From the NCBI GenBank assembly GCA_004335835.1, contig RWJK01001755.1:40089-104088 (forward strand): a DNA stretch of 64,000 nt. Direction: 5' to 3'. Source of the DNA: Scenedesmus sp. ARA3. Lineage: Eukaryota > Chlorophyta > Chlorophyceae > Sphaeropleales > Scenedesmaceae. Of the stretch, positions 25,503 through 37,260 are shown in pieces. Position 1 is the first letter of the stretch, and each line of letters opens with the position of its first letter. The notes below the pieces were generated by a model. It was not told where the DNA came from. It made no database searches and saw only the letters and a program-made list of their open reading frames with translations. The translations under genes and the position numbers were made by a program.

Positions 25503-28163
25503 CTACTGCCTGTCGCCGGTGGCCTTGATCAAGCTAGTCACGCTCTGCCGCCGCGCCTGCCACTCTCCCAGCCACAGCTCTGCTGCGGCGTGCAGGAAGG
25601 CAGCCGCCGTTGGCGCGCCCAGGTTGCCTGTTGCATGCCACACCACGCCCAGGTAGGCCACGTTGAGCGAGGTGAGCATGTACGACAGCCGCGCCACGCG
25701 CCGGCGTGACAGGAACCACACCTGCAGAGAAAAGAGCACGCAGCGACCAGCACGCAAGCAGCTGTTGACGAGGTGCCAGAGACGCCACATGTCTGCAGGT
25801 TGCCTGCGGGACGCGCTGCTGCCTGCTGCATTGCCTGCTAGGCAGCCCTAGCAGCTATTATGGCATGATGCACAGGAGAAGCCAAACCATCTCCCAGCTG
25901 CAGCTGCGCACAGCCTTGAGCGAGATCCAAGTGAGCCTGCCTGCTTACCATAGACACCATCCTGAAGGCATCTGCTGCTGCTTTGCTGCTGGCGGTGGTG
26001 GCGACCTCCTGCTGCTCTTCTTCTTCCTCCTCCTCATAGCTGCTGGTGAGCCCATCAGCCAGCGTGCTGGTTGCAAACATGGTGGGCATTGCAGCACCAG
26101 CAGCAGGCGGCAGCAGCGGCCTTGTGCTGCGCTGCGCCTTTGGTGAGGGTCGAGCAGCAGCAGCGCCGGCCGCCTGTGCCTGTGTGAGCCTGAAGTATGC
26201 GTCAGCGTTGCGCAGCGCGTCGCGCACCACTTCAATCTGCTTGGGGCGCACATTGAAGCAGCACGCGGCAGCAAAGCCTGCAGCACAGCATGGCGACAAA
26301 CAGGAGGAGCAGAGGTGGGTAGCATCACGAGCGCCCTGGCAGCAGATGCAATTGACAGCACAGGCAGAGCTGCTCATGACCTTGTCCCCGTGGGGCCAGG
26401 TTGCATAGTGTGTGCTGGGCTGAGGCTGACAATACCATGCCCCAGCCAGACAAGTGTGTGCTGGGCTGAAGCTGACAGCACCACCCCCCAGCCAAACAAG
26501 TCAACCACATGAATGCAGGTCGCCCAGCGACGCCCTCAGCGGCTACCCAGCAGCATTTCTCCAGCAGGTGCATTAGCACTTCCACAAATGCCGTGCACAA
26601 TCTGCCTTTTCAAACACGCCATGCTGCCATGTGCAGTGCCCAGTCTGCAGCCGCCTGCTGCACCCCTCACCTGCTAGGCAGCCGCTGAGCACTGGGGGCA
26701 GCACCTGGCCCAGCGGCCCCAGGCTGATGTGGCCCAGGCTCAGCTTGTCAGCCCACGTCTGCAGCAGCGCCTGCTGGCAGAATGCGCCCGCCCACACCAG
26801 CACTGCCTTGCTGGTGGGCAGCAGCAGCAGCAGGCTGGGCAGCAGCACAAACACCAGCCAGATGCCGCGCTGCGCCAGCGTCATGTCTGCAGCAAGCGGC
26901 ACAGCGTGGCCCGGGTGTGTGGGCGAGTCATAGGCTATGCAGTACGGACGTCGCACAGCACCCATCATCGAGACTAGCATACTAACCACGCGCAGGCATG
27001 TTCAACGCAAGTTGATGTTACGGCCAGCTCAGAGAGAAGCAAAGCTGAACACATGTGCACGCAGAAGGCGCTGCTGCTGCTGCTAGCCGCCGCACCTGCC
27101 GTGAAGTGGCGCAGCAGGTCGTGCTGCAGCTCGTGCATCTCGCGCAGCACCGGGAAGGGCCTGCTGAGGGCGCTGCGCGAGGCAATGCTGCACGCCAGCA
27201 GTGGCAGCGCGTACAGCACGCCCTGGCCCATGGCGTCCAGCGTGTATGCGTCCAGCCACATGCCCCCTGACAGCGCAGCCACAGCAGCAGCAGGTTTGTT
27301 GAGCAGCTGAGGATATACTGGCCAAACACAAAGTGCGAGCTGCTGCTCATGTGCACGCTTCGGCTGGTCAGGGCGGCTACGGTGCAGCACGCATGCAATG
27401 CGCGTCCCAAACAAGGAACACACGCGAATTCAAGCAGCATGCCGCTGCTGGCATTGTATTGAGCGGCTGCTGCTATAGCTCATGCGCATTCTCTTTATAT
27501 TTCTCTAGCCTTTGCAGGCTTCTGCTCCCCGCCAGCCACGCAGCTCACCCAGAGGGTCCAGCTCCCCAAAGATGAGGCAGATGGCAAATGCCGACATGAT
27601 GGTCAATGAGCTGATGTTGGCAAACAGGGTCAGCCGCTCGCCAACGCTGCACGCATCAATGTAGTCGATGGGTACGACGTCCTTGTTGCTGCAAGCATCG
27701 CAGCACACACCAGCAGGTAAGCAGCAGTGGCAGTCACAGCAGCAGCAGCAGCAGTGCCTAGTCTGCCTTGCTCTGTGCGATAGCTCAACAGAAGCTGCAC
27801 CAGCAAGGCTAAATGAGGTGGAATCACATCCTGTTGCTATTGCCAGCATACTGATGACTTGAAGGTCGCAGGGTGTGAGTCAGCAAGTTTCCCGGGCGTA
27901 CCGAGCAACAGCTTTGCCTCTTACCTTAACGCTGCGTCTGTAAGCAGCTGCTGCAGTCGAGCTGTTGCTACGTAGTAAGCATCGAGCTCAAGGTCTTCTG
28001 TTTGCTTGGAATCGGCAGCTGGTAGCTGAACACGCTTGCTGTCTGCTGTGACGGCCCTCGCCAATACTGCAGCGCGCCGAGGCTTGGAGATACATATCGA
28101 TCCTGCAGCAACTGGTTGCGTTGGTGAATGCACCACGCGGTGTGACTGCGCCATGGCCATCAT
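25503..28163 (-). CDS. Predicted plastid multi-pass membrane protein, unknown function
   Basis: A 437-aa protein from six exons: 27925-28163, 27549-27688, 27096-27266, 26671-26886, 25949-26277 and 25503-25721; phase closes. It starts at tandem ATGs (MMAMAQS), and the first about 45 residues are Ala/Arg/Val/Ser-rich without acids until ADSK, like a chloroplast transit peptide. Hydrophobic spans follow: LTLFANISSLTIMSAFAICL, VLYALPLLACSI, IWLVFVLLPSLLLLLP and LPPVLSGCLAGFAAACC. A seven-Glu run (about residue 340) lies in a soluble loop before the last exon. The motif REMHELQHDLL in exon 3 might recall CPBP/CAAX-type membrane proteases, but I do not see the EExxxR core. I do not recognise the family. 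The model is well supported; the function is unknown. Confidence 0.72.
26409..26500. repeat. Imperfect tandem duplication, about 46 bp
   Basis: Two diverged copies sharing GTGTGCTGGGCTGA and CCCCAGCCA lie in the intron between exons 4 and 5 of the plastid membrane protein gene. They differ by several substitutions and small length changes, so they are older than the perfect 47-bp duplication in the channel gene. Confidence 0.7.
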
Positions 28164-28362
28164 CTTGCTCCTCGTTGTGAGGTGTAAGCGTTTCTTCTTT
28201 GTTTACGCCACACGAACAAGAACAATGTGGCGTGCTATTGAATTGTATAGGTCGAAGCTTGCAAACTACGTGACTGCACCGTCATCAGGCCAACGTCATG
28301 AGTTAGGTGGCGCTTAGGGTTTCAAACCAGGTCAACAACAGCTGCCACATAACGCAAGCACC

Positions 28363-31300
28363 CTACGCCGCAACATCTTGCAGCAGCTGCGGGTATTTCG
28401 AGGCTACTTCACTGCTGCTGCGCACGTCCCACACGCCCACGGCGCCTTTCGAGCCCGCCATGGCGATCAAGTAAGGAACATCCCCACAGAAGCCTGCTGA
28501 AAAGATGGCACCCAGCTTGGGCTCCTTCGATGCCAGCAGCTTTGGCTTGTTCTCCGCCACGTCCCACAGCTTCACAACCTTGTCGGTTGAGGCAGTGGCC
28601 AGCAGCCCAGGCGCAGCTGGGCAGAAGCTCAGCGCACAGGTGGGCTTGTCGTGCGCTGCCAACCGGAACAGCGGGCTGCTGCCTGCAGTACAGGACACGC
28701 ACAGGGCAGCACTTTCGGCAGCCACAAACATAAAAGCTCAGTACTCCTGTAGTCACCCACATGTGCAGAGATCGACGGCAAGTTCACTAGAAGTGTGCAT
28801 GCTATAACGCTCTGACACTGCTGCACGTCCATGACAGCAGACAGGCCATGGCTGTAGCTGCAGGCCCTACAGCAGCTGCCTACTGCCACCCAACCTCACT
28901 GTGCCAACCCCTCTGCCGCCCACCTGCGCCGCCGCGCGCGTCAAAGGCTGCGACAATGCCGTCTTCTGATGACACCAGGAAGCAGGTGGGGCTGCCGGGG
29001 TTCCAGGCCAGCGCCTCCACATCAGCAGACACGCCCCACACCAGCGCCGCTGCGCCCGGGCTGCGCACGTCAACCTGGAGTTTGCAGGATGAGTAGTTTG
29101 CAGGAAGCAGGACGGCAGAGCACGATGCCACGTCAGTCAGCTGATGCTGCTTGCAGGATGCAGGGCATTAACGAGCTTTGTCTACATTGGCCGCCACGGC
29201 ATCGAAAACACCATGCTCATAATGCACAATGCTGCTGGCTGCTGGCCGCCTTTACATGCTGCCGATGCTGCGCAATCCAAATACAACACAAGCAAAGCAT
29301 GCATCAAGCACACGCACAGCCGCTCAGCCCCTCAAGCTCACCAGCGCTGCGGTCCTGTCAAAGCTGCCGGTCAGCAGCACGGGGCTCTCAGCAGGGTTCC
29401 ACGCCACCGCCTGCACCTTGCCGCTGTGGTGGCTCAGCGTGTGCTCACACTTCTGCGCCGCTACATCCCACACCTTGACCGTGCCGTCTGCGCTGGCGCT
29501 GGCCAGCACATTGCGGTACTGCCTGTTCCAGCTGAGCCCCAGCACTGCATCGCTGTGGCTGCCCGGCCGCAGCTGCTTCTCTGCTTTCTCCGCCTTCTTC
29601 TTTGCTTTCTGCTTCGCCTTCTTCTTGGCGGACTTGCCGCCAGCTGCTGCTGCCGCCTCTGCTGCTGCAGCAGGCTCTATGCCGCCTAATACTGCTGCCG
29701 GCTCCACTGCGTCTGCTACATCCAGGTCCCATATCTCTATACCTGGGTCCATGCTGCCAATGGCAACCATGTTGCCTTTGCTGCCGCTGCTGCTGCTGCT
29801 GCCGGGGTGGCAGTCCATCCAAGCGAGTGCCAGGGGGAAGGCTGGCAGCAGGATGTCGTGATGTACATAGATGTTGGCTTCGCCACCTGCAATGACAATG
29901 TTGCACAATGTGTCAACTTAATACGGTGCTGTTGGTGTGTGTGGGGGGCAGTGGCAGGTACTCGCTGTTACTACACTGGTGAGGAGAAGGGACCTTTGTA
30001 GCAAAACATTGCGAGGTGTGTGCAAGGCACATCTGCAGCACTGCCTGCAAGGAGCCTGCTCTTGCCAAGGAGCCAGGCAAGACACAACAATAGCCTGCAT
30101 GCATGCAACTTATTATTCCTATGTCAACAACATGTGCAGCACTCGCTGCAGTGATGTGGCAGCCATTGCCCACCCCACCAGCATGCATTACCGCCCAGCC
30201 CATGCTCCTGCCAGCGCCTGCGATCCATCATGACCCACCTGTGCTGCTGCTGGCCTCCTCGTACACCCACACCTCCAGCGTGCTGACGTCATCCTCATTG
30301 CGCGCCGCCAGCACCAGCAAGTCACTGTCTCTGAGCGTGTAGTCATCCACCTCCTCACTGTCCATGCCTTCTAACCCTGCAGCAGCCCCATCCTCATCTT
30401 CACTGTCACCCCCAGCAGCAGCCATGTAAGGGTCATCCACAATGATGCCTGCTGAGCGGCCGCCCAGCGCGCGCGCAATGACTGCAGGGCAGGGCGCGTC
30501 AGGGTCGTCCGCCACCTCTGCTGCTGCCTCGTCCTCGTCGCTGTCATCGTAATGGTCCATGTCCAGCTCTGCTAGCGCGGCTTCCAGCGAGCCTGCTGCT
30601 GCCTGCGTCATGTGGGTGCAAATGATGGTATTGGAACAAGCAGAACAGGTGGGACGATGGGCAAGGAGCAGCAGGAGCAGCGAGAAGCTAGAAGAGGTAA
30701 CAGCACAGAGTGGCAGCAGCAGCAATGTGCAACAGGCGCCCCATCGCAGTTGAGTTGATGCCAGGGCTGCAGCAAGCTGAGCATGCTCGGCACATTGCAG
30801 CAGCTTGAGGGTGTGCATGCAGCTAGCTGGTTGACTGACTGACGCTGGCTGCGTCTTGTTGAGCCTGTCCTGCAGCTGCTGGAAGCAATACAGCCCCTCT
30901 GCACGAGTTCCGCTTATTGCGACCGTGTTGTCTTGCAGCTGCTGTGCACAGTAGCAGCAGTACCCGCAGACATAGCACAGCCAGAGGGCGCACAGCAGCT
31001 GCATCGACTTAGAGCTACATCCAGACCTCATCTGTCCGTTACTCAGCAGCCGTATCAGCTAGTGGCTACATGCAAGCTGACACGTGCCAGGCACGCGGCC
31101 AGTGGCAGCCTGCTGCAGCACAGTGCAGCAGAGCCACAGCAGCTGCATGTGCCTCACCTTGGCTTTGCTGCTGGGCTTGGCTGCTGACTTGCCGCTGTTT
31201 GCTGTGATAGCTTCTGCAGCAGCTCGTGCCTTGGCCACTGCCGACTCCACATCCATTTCCTCGCCCTCCTCTGTCGCCCAGCCACTGCTGTCGCCTTCGC

Positions 31301-31516
31301 TGCTGGGCTCTGCATCCTCATCATCCTGAGCAGGGCAGGACGCAACATTACGTCAACATGTCAACATGCACAAGCTTCTGCAGTGTGTTGCAGCTGTGCT
31401 GGACGTTGAGCAAGCTACGCCACGTCCTGCATTCGCTCCGCATGCATGGGAGCTTAGCATAGCATGGCAGCAGCAGCAGCGGCAGCGGCAGCGGCAGCGG
31501 CAGCGGCAGCGGCAGC

Positions 31517-31550
<34 letters not shown>

Positions 31551-31734
31551 CTGGCAGCAACACTGGCAGCAGCAGAGCACCTACACAGGCACACCACCCA
31601 CGCACCTCCAGTACGCCAGCAGCCATTCCTGCTGCCTGTTCACGCATGGCTGCTAACTCCTCTTCTGTCAATGGGGCGGGAGCTGGCACAGGCTTGGCTG
31701 CGCCTCTCGGCAGCCAGCATATAGACGATATCAT
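28363..31734 (-). CDS. PWP1: PWP1 homologue, WD40 ribosome-biogenesis factor
   Basis: A 558-aa homologue of Periodic tryptophan protein 1, a nucleolar/chromatin WD40 protein needed for rRNA synthesis and large-subunit assembly in yeast and animals. Exons: 31606-31734, 31158-31325, 30239-30602, 29342-29886, 28924-29074 and 28363-28682; phase closes. The start MISSICWLPRGAAK is the family's conserved N-terminus. Acidic stretches follow (DDEDAEPSSEGD; HYDDSDEDEAAAE). The WD repeats then include IEIWDLDVADAVEP, ADGTVKVWDVAAQK, TGSFDRTAAL, STDKVVKLWDVAE and GAVGVWDVRS. A Lys/Ala-rich insertion (KKKAKQKAKKKAEKAEK) sits between the first two blades. It starts 436 bp from the divergent peroxiredoxin gene and ends 199 bp from the start of the downstream minus-strand gene. 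Confidence 0.93.
31464..31553. repeat. CAG / CGGCAG microsatellite in PWP1 intron 1
   Basis: A run of CAG and CGGCAG units fills this part of the first PWP1 intron. It is translatable as poly-Ala or poly-Gln on the plus strand, but it lies in an intron of a well-supported gene, so those frames are not genes. Confidence 0.85.
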
Positions 31735-32169
31735 GGCTGGTGAGCAACCAAAAAGGCGTCACGATGCAACTTTTCAGCAAACTATAACCTCTGAAACACT
31801 ACAAGCTTGGAAACGAAACGAAGCTCGAATGCAGACCCTAATTACGTGCCTTGCGCGGCTTGTTGCAGCGAAGCCGGCAGCGCTTTAGGCATACTGCCTC
31901 AATCTAAAACGGTCTTCGATGGGTCCCTTTGCTCGACGCAGCCCACACTGTCACTAACTTGCTGCGTCTGCTCTGTTCCTCACCAACCTCGGAAGGCTGG
32001 GCTTGCTGACCTTTCGCACCAGTACACTGCATGATGTCTGACTGTTTTGAGAAATTTGGAGATTGCTCCGCAGCTTGCTGAGACCGTAGTGCTGTGCAGG
32101 TGTGCTTTCGCAACAGTGTCTGTGCAGAAGTGCACAGTCCCCACGCCAACCAGCACATACAAAGGAACC
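31735..32169. promoter_or_regulatory. Divergent promoter, PWP1 / peroxiredoxin Q
   Basis: This 435-bp stretch separates the two divergent start codons. It is AT-richer than its flanks (for example 31745-31830). An in-frame upstream ATG at 32047 could lengthen the peroxiredoxin by 41 residues. I prefer ATG 32170, whose context (AACCATGGG) is good and which begins a basic, nuclear-looking N-terminus. Confidence 0.4.
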
Positions 32170-34764
32170 ATGGGTCCCAGACCAAAGCGCGGTGCTGCTA
32201 AGGCTGCAGCCGAGGAGGAGTCCAAGAAGGCAAAGAGCGGGCTTGCAGTTGGCGATCAGCTGCCTGAGTTTGAGCTGCAGAACGATGAGGAACAGACTGT
32301 ATCGTCAGCAGACCTGGTAAGATAACGGGATCAGGCACTTGCGTCACCTCGATAGTGCCCCTTGGCCATGCAGCTGCCAAGACCGGCTTTGCCGTCCTGC
32401 AGTGCACGAGGGCATTTTTCGTAACTTGTAGCATGGTTCGCGCCCGTGCTGGCATGCAAGAGCACCCATGCCGTGCTCAACAACAACAGCCCACCACTCG
32501 CGCCCACCGGCTCGTTGCGAGGCTGGCACCGCACGGCACGCTTACGAAAGCATTCCGCATCACCCAACAACTACATTTCCGGGCTGCTGTGCGTCCTCTG
32601 TGCTTCTGCTGTCCAAACACAATCTGCTGCTGCTGTGCGCTGCTGTTTCTGCTGCTTGGCAGGTCCAGGACTGCGGCATCGTGCTGTTTGCATACCCCAA
32701 GGCCAACACAAAGGGCTGCACCAGCCAGGCTGTCGGCCTGAGTGAGAAGGCTGAGGAGCTGGCTGCTGCCGGCTACAAGGTGTATGGCATCAGCGCTGAC
32801 AAGCCCAAGAGCCAGGCCAACTGGCGCAGCAAGGAAAGCCTCGCATTCAACCTGCTGTGCGACCCCTCGTATGAGGTATGCAGCCGGAGTAACAGCTTCC
32901 TGCTCAGTGGGCAGCTGCATGTGCTGGCATATGCACAGCAGCGAGGCTGCAGGCATGCTGCATGCACTGGGTCAGTGCATGCGGAGAACAGTGCGTGGTG
33001 GCGGGCATCAACAGCTATTTGCCTGCCAACACCAACGCATGCAGACAGCATGTGCTGCTGCCTGAAGCTGTCTAGATGTGTGCACAGGTTTCCTTGCCGT
33101 GTCTGGCAACCCACCCCTGCTGCATGCATCCACCTCAGCCTTTGCACCTCTCTTTCCCGCATCCTCCTGCACCCCGCCGCCACACAGGCCATGCCCAAGC
33201 TGGGCTTCAGCAGCGGTAAGAAGATCAACCGCTCCCACATCATTGTGGAGAAGGGCGGCAAGGTGCTGGATGTGCACTACAGCATCACACCCAAGGTCAG
33301 TGTGAAGGAGGCGATTGAGTTCTGCCTGGCCAACAAGGGAGAGCCTGTGCCAGGCGCTGAGCCATCAGGCAAGGCAGCAGACAAGGAGGAGGCAGCAGCA
33401 GCAGGCGAGGAGGCGGCAGCAGCAGGGGAGGAGGCAGAGGCAAAGGAGGAGGCAGCAGAGAAGGTGGGCATCTTGTGTGACTCTTAGTGCTGGTGTTATT
33501 GCATGACAGCAGCTGCTGAACCAAAGGTGCAATTGGTTGGCAGGGTGGTGCTGCTGTCTGCCTGTGCATGCTGTAGACATAGAGACATAGAGTTAAGATA
33601 AATTTGCATTGTTCATGTAAGCAGGCATATGCTGTGGTTTTGTGCACACTTGCTGAACTGTGCATTGGACATGTAAGCAGAGGCATATGCTCTGGTTCCA
33701 TGCACACTTGCTGAACTGTGCTGCTGCTGCTGCAGGCTGCTGACGAGCCAGAGGAGCAGGAGGCTGGTGACAAGGCAGCGGCCATGGATGTGGATGGGCC
33801 AGCTGCTGAGGAGGAGCAGGTGGGTGCCAGGCTGGTGCCGCAGCAGTGCAACGCAGCGCTGAGTAGCCGTATCACTGGCTGTGCTCGCATGTATCAACAT
33901 GCACAGCCCAGGGATCAGGTTTCGGTCTCTGAATGCACGTGTTTACGCTGCAACAGGCAGGTGCAGGTGCCCCACACAGTGTGGTGCTGACTGTTCATTG
34001 CTGCGCACTTCCTGCTGCTGCTGCTGCTGTGTGCAGCCTGCTGAGGAGGAGGCAGCTGCTGAGGAGAAGTCAGTTGAGGAGCAGAAGGCTGAGGACAGGC
34101 CTGCTGACAAGGTGAGGGGGCTGGTGCTTGCGCTGCAGTCTGTGTTGAGTGTGGATTGGTTGTGGAAGCACAGCGACAACAGCTGTCATCAAGACTACCT
34201 GCTTCGCAATGTGTGTTGCAAGTAGCATGTTGACATGTTGACTGTTTGTGGAGGCGTGAGTCTTGCGTGACTGCCCATCACATGTGTTGATGCTGACGCT
34301 GCCGTGTCTGCTGATCTGGCTTTTGAATGCAGGCTGCTGATGTGGCAGCAGCTGATGACAAGCCAGCAGAGGAGCCTGCAGCGCCAGCAGAGGAGCCAGC
34401 AGCAGAGGAGCCAGCAGCGGCAGCAGAGGTGAGCTGCAGGGCAGGCGCAGACTCTTCTGCCAGCAGGGCTCTTCGGGCGTCAGTGTGTGTGTTTGGCTGT
34501 GCTGCATTGCATGGCAGGTGTTACATGTGCACCTGGACAATGAACTGTCTGTTCTGCTTACCCCTGCTGTGGGGCTAGCACTGACTTTTTATAGATTATC
34601 ATAGATGTGCTTTCGCTGAGACCTGCTTGCCTTGTCACCTGGTTGCCTGCCTGGTGCAGGAGAAGGAGGAGGAGAAGCCTGCAGCTGAGGAGCCGGCTGC
34701 TGCTGCTGCTGCTGCTGCGGAGCCTGCTGCTCCAGCTGCAGAGGAGCCCGCCGCAGCTGAGGAG

Positions 34765-34795
<31 letters not shown>

Positions 34796-35007
34796 AGGAA
34801 GCACCGGCAGCAGCTGAGGAGCCTGCTGCAGCAGTTGAGGCGCCGGCTGCTGAGGAAGCAGCCAAGCCAGCTGAGGTGGCGCCAGCAGCAGCAGCACCTG
34901 CAGCAGAGGAGAAGCCTGCAGCAGCTGAGGAGCCTGCTGCTGCTGCTGCGCCTGCAGAGCAGGGTGATGTGCCACCCCCGCCACCACCACCGCCAGCAGA
35001 TGCTTAA
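32170..35007 (+). CDS. Peroxiredoxin Q (BCP type) with long Glu/Ala/Pro tail
   Basis: A thiol peroxidase of the PrxQ/BCP family, 412 aa. Exons: 32170-32316, 32663-32875, 33188-33463, 33736-33819, 34037-34111, 34333-34428 and 34660-35007, all phase 0. The catalytic domain is about residues 25-190. The peroxidatic Cys68 lies in YPKANTKGCTSQAVG, where the usual Pro before Gly-Cys is Lys and the resolving Cys five residues on is Val73. The GISADKPKSQANWRSK and NLLCDPSYE segments are typical. The N-terminus (PKRGAAKAAAEEESKKAK) is basic and lacks a transit peptide, as in nuclear Dot5-type enzymes. The C-terminal half, four exons plus the end of exon 3, is a repetitive EEPAA/EE-A-A-P tail ending in poly-Pro. 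Common phase-0 exon ends suggest growth by exon duplication. Standard PrxQ proteins are 150-220 aa. Confidence 0.9.
33600..33722. repeat. Imperfect tandem duplication in peroxiredoxin intron 3
   Basis: Two roughly 57-base copies share CATGTAAGCAG, GGCATATGCT and the 20-base block TGCACACTTGCTGAACTGTG. They lie just upstream of the acceptor of exon 4. I see no function. Confidence 0.8.
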
Positions 35008-37260
35008 GCAGGCAACTACCGTGCAGCACGTCAAACATCAGAGGATACTAGCAGCCACAAGTGATGCTGCTGTGACATGATGCAGCGTTGGCTGCGGTTG
35101 CCACTTGTGCTGATGCTGGCAGTGCAGTGTTGGAAGCATGCGCAGACTGCATGCAAGCTTTTTGCAGCATATTACGATTTTGCCGAGTCATCTGTAGTGG
35201 GTTAATGTTTCGTGCCACTATCTGTTGGGCCAGGGTGCGTGCTGTTGCGCACATTGTGCGCATGCATTCGGGACCGTCTGTTGTGCATGCCGCCATGCAG
35301 CTGTTGGCAGCTGCTTTTGACCATGGCGCATGTGGTGCTGCTTGGATCCAGCACCCAGCAAGCACAAGGCGGCTGACAAGCATGAGGCGTGTGACAAGCA
35401 TAGTAGTGAAGGGTGCACGGCATGCAACGCATGATACATCACATATATTATACCTTTACCCTTTTGACATGACGTCGACCTGCCAGGGCCGTCTGTGCAG
35501 CACACAGCAGTGCGTCTGTGCTGCAGGTGTCAGCTTTTGACTGTCGGCGGCTGCCACAGCATTCTGGTCTGGCAGCCGCCCTGACCACAAGGGTTGTTGA
35601 CCCAATTGTCCGGTGTTATTTAGTCTGTGACATTTTGAGTCTGCTATATACCACCAGTTGGCCAGCCAGTTCAGCGCTTTGATGTTACTTACTACATAAC
35701 ACATACTTCTGCATGCGTGCCACTGAGGAGTACATTTACAGCTTTGCTCCTGCAGGGGTTGATGCTATGGCTTGATGAGTAACATGATGATGAGGGGCCG
35801 CCAGCTTTTCCCTTCACGCCTTGTCTGAATGTGCGTGCAGCGGTGCATGTGGTGATGCCTGCCATCCGCATTGTTTGCAGGCTGTCAGCGCACATGGCGT
35901 ACATGCCCATATGATCGCATGCAGCACTGTGTGCACACCGTGCAGTGCACATGCACGCACAGGAAGCGCAGGTCTCTACTTCGCCTGGTTTGCTTTGTCC
36001 AGGTGTAACGCATATGTTGGATCCTGCAGCGCTGACCCATCTGCTACACATTCATCGGTTGCAACATTAGCAACAGAAACTGACCGACCAGCTCGGTCCA
36101 GAACAGGCCTGTTCCAGACACAACCGTAGAAAATTGCTCACAGCACGTACACATGTACAGCTGATGTCAGTCAACCCACAGTAGTACAGCACACTGCGGT
36201 GTCATGCGCACACCTGCCACCATGGTCGCTGACCAAAGCCTAACATGGAACCAACAGACCTAGGTGATCAGCCTCAGAATGTGTTGGCATGCGAAGCATG
36301 GGCAGGGCACACCACGACACTGGTAGCAGCCAAATCAGACCGCAGCGGTCTGCATGGGTGCACTTTGACAGCTGCACGCGCACCCAGCTGCACAGCATGC
36401 TGCCAGCATCGGCAGTGAGCGCACGCATCACAGCTACTAGCTAGTAGCAGCCGTGCCATCGCGGGCAGCCCTAGCCAGGTGCGACGGCATTGCTACTACT
36501 AGGGCCGGTGATGCAGCTCAGCACCCGCCTGTATATACACATAAATGAGTTCGCCGTGCATGAGGCGACAAGCAACAGCAAACAGCTGATGCAGCGCGCG
36601 TCCAAAACAGCACCCACCACGTCAGGCCGTGGCAAGGCCCCAAGCAACATGCCAGCTGCTTGCAGGCAGGGGGGCACCCCACGCACGCGGTGGCAGAGAG
36701 CCACCTAAATTTATAAGGGGTGTATGCTGGCCGGCCCACAGCTGCAAGGCGCCGCATACACAGGCCCTGCCGCATCAGCCATGCTTGCCACAAGCTCACC
36801 ATGATGGTGATGATCACCCTAGCGATCAGCAGCGTATCGGGCTGGATGAACCAGAGTACACGTTGCCATGAGTTGCTATGGCGCTTGCCATTGATCTGAC
36901 AGTTGCTGCAGCCACCGATTGTACGTGGCCTTGGCGACACGTCGCAGTGCCGCTCACGCTTGCCAACACACGACGTACTGCAACCACCAGCCAGGTCCCA
37001 TCAAACCATACCAATGGACGCCCGCGGATGGCAACGCAGCTGCACGTACATGCATGGCTACCCGGCAGCAGCCTGTGCTGCTGCCACTCCTGCTGTGCCT
37101 GCTGGGTGCTGCAGCACTGGCTGCCCCTCCTGCATACGCGCATGCAGCACTGGCTGCCCCTCCTGCATACGCGCATGCAGCGGCATGTAACTCACCCTCC
37201 AGTCAAACTCAGCCTCACTGGCATGCTGTAGCCCCAGTGCAGCAGCCGCAGCAGCACGGC
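35008..37260. other. 2.25-kb convergent intergenic stretch
   Basis: It lies between the 3' ends of the peroxiredoxin (plus) and CSN2 (minus) genes, so it should carry both 3' UTRs and terminators. A perfect 33-bp tandem duplication is at 37111-37176. No reading frame here shows gene-like composition with splice sites. Confidence 0.5.
37111..37176. repeat. Perfect 33-bp tandem duplication
   Basis: Two identical 33-base units (37111-37143 and 37144-37176) starting GCAGCACTGGCTGCC lie about 85 bp downstream of the CSN2 stop codon, probably in its 3' UTR. Confidence 0.9.

Noticed and set aside
27096..27266. CPBP/CAAX-type intramembrane protease for the plastid membrane protein
   Set aside because: REMHELQHDLL superficially resembles it, but the EExxxR catalytic motif and a later His motif are not seen.
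31464..31553. Apparent poly-Ala / poly-Gln protein
   Set aside because: It is a microsatellite within PWP1 intron 1.
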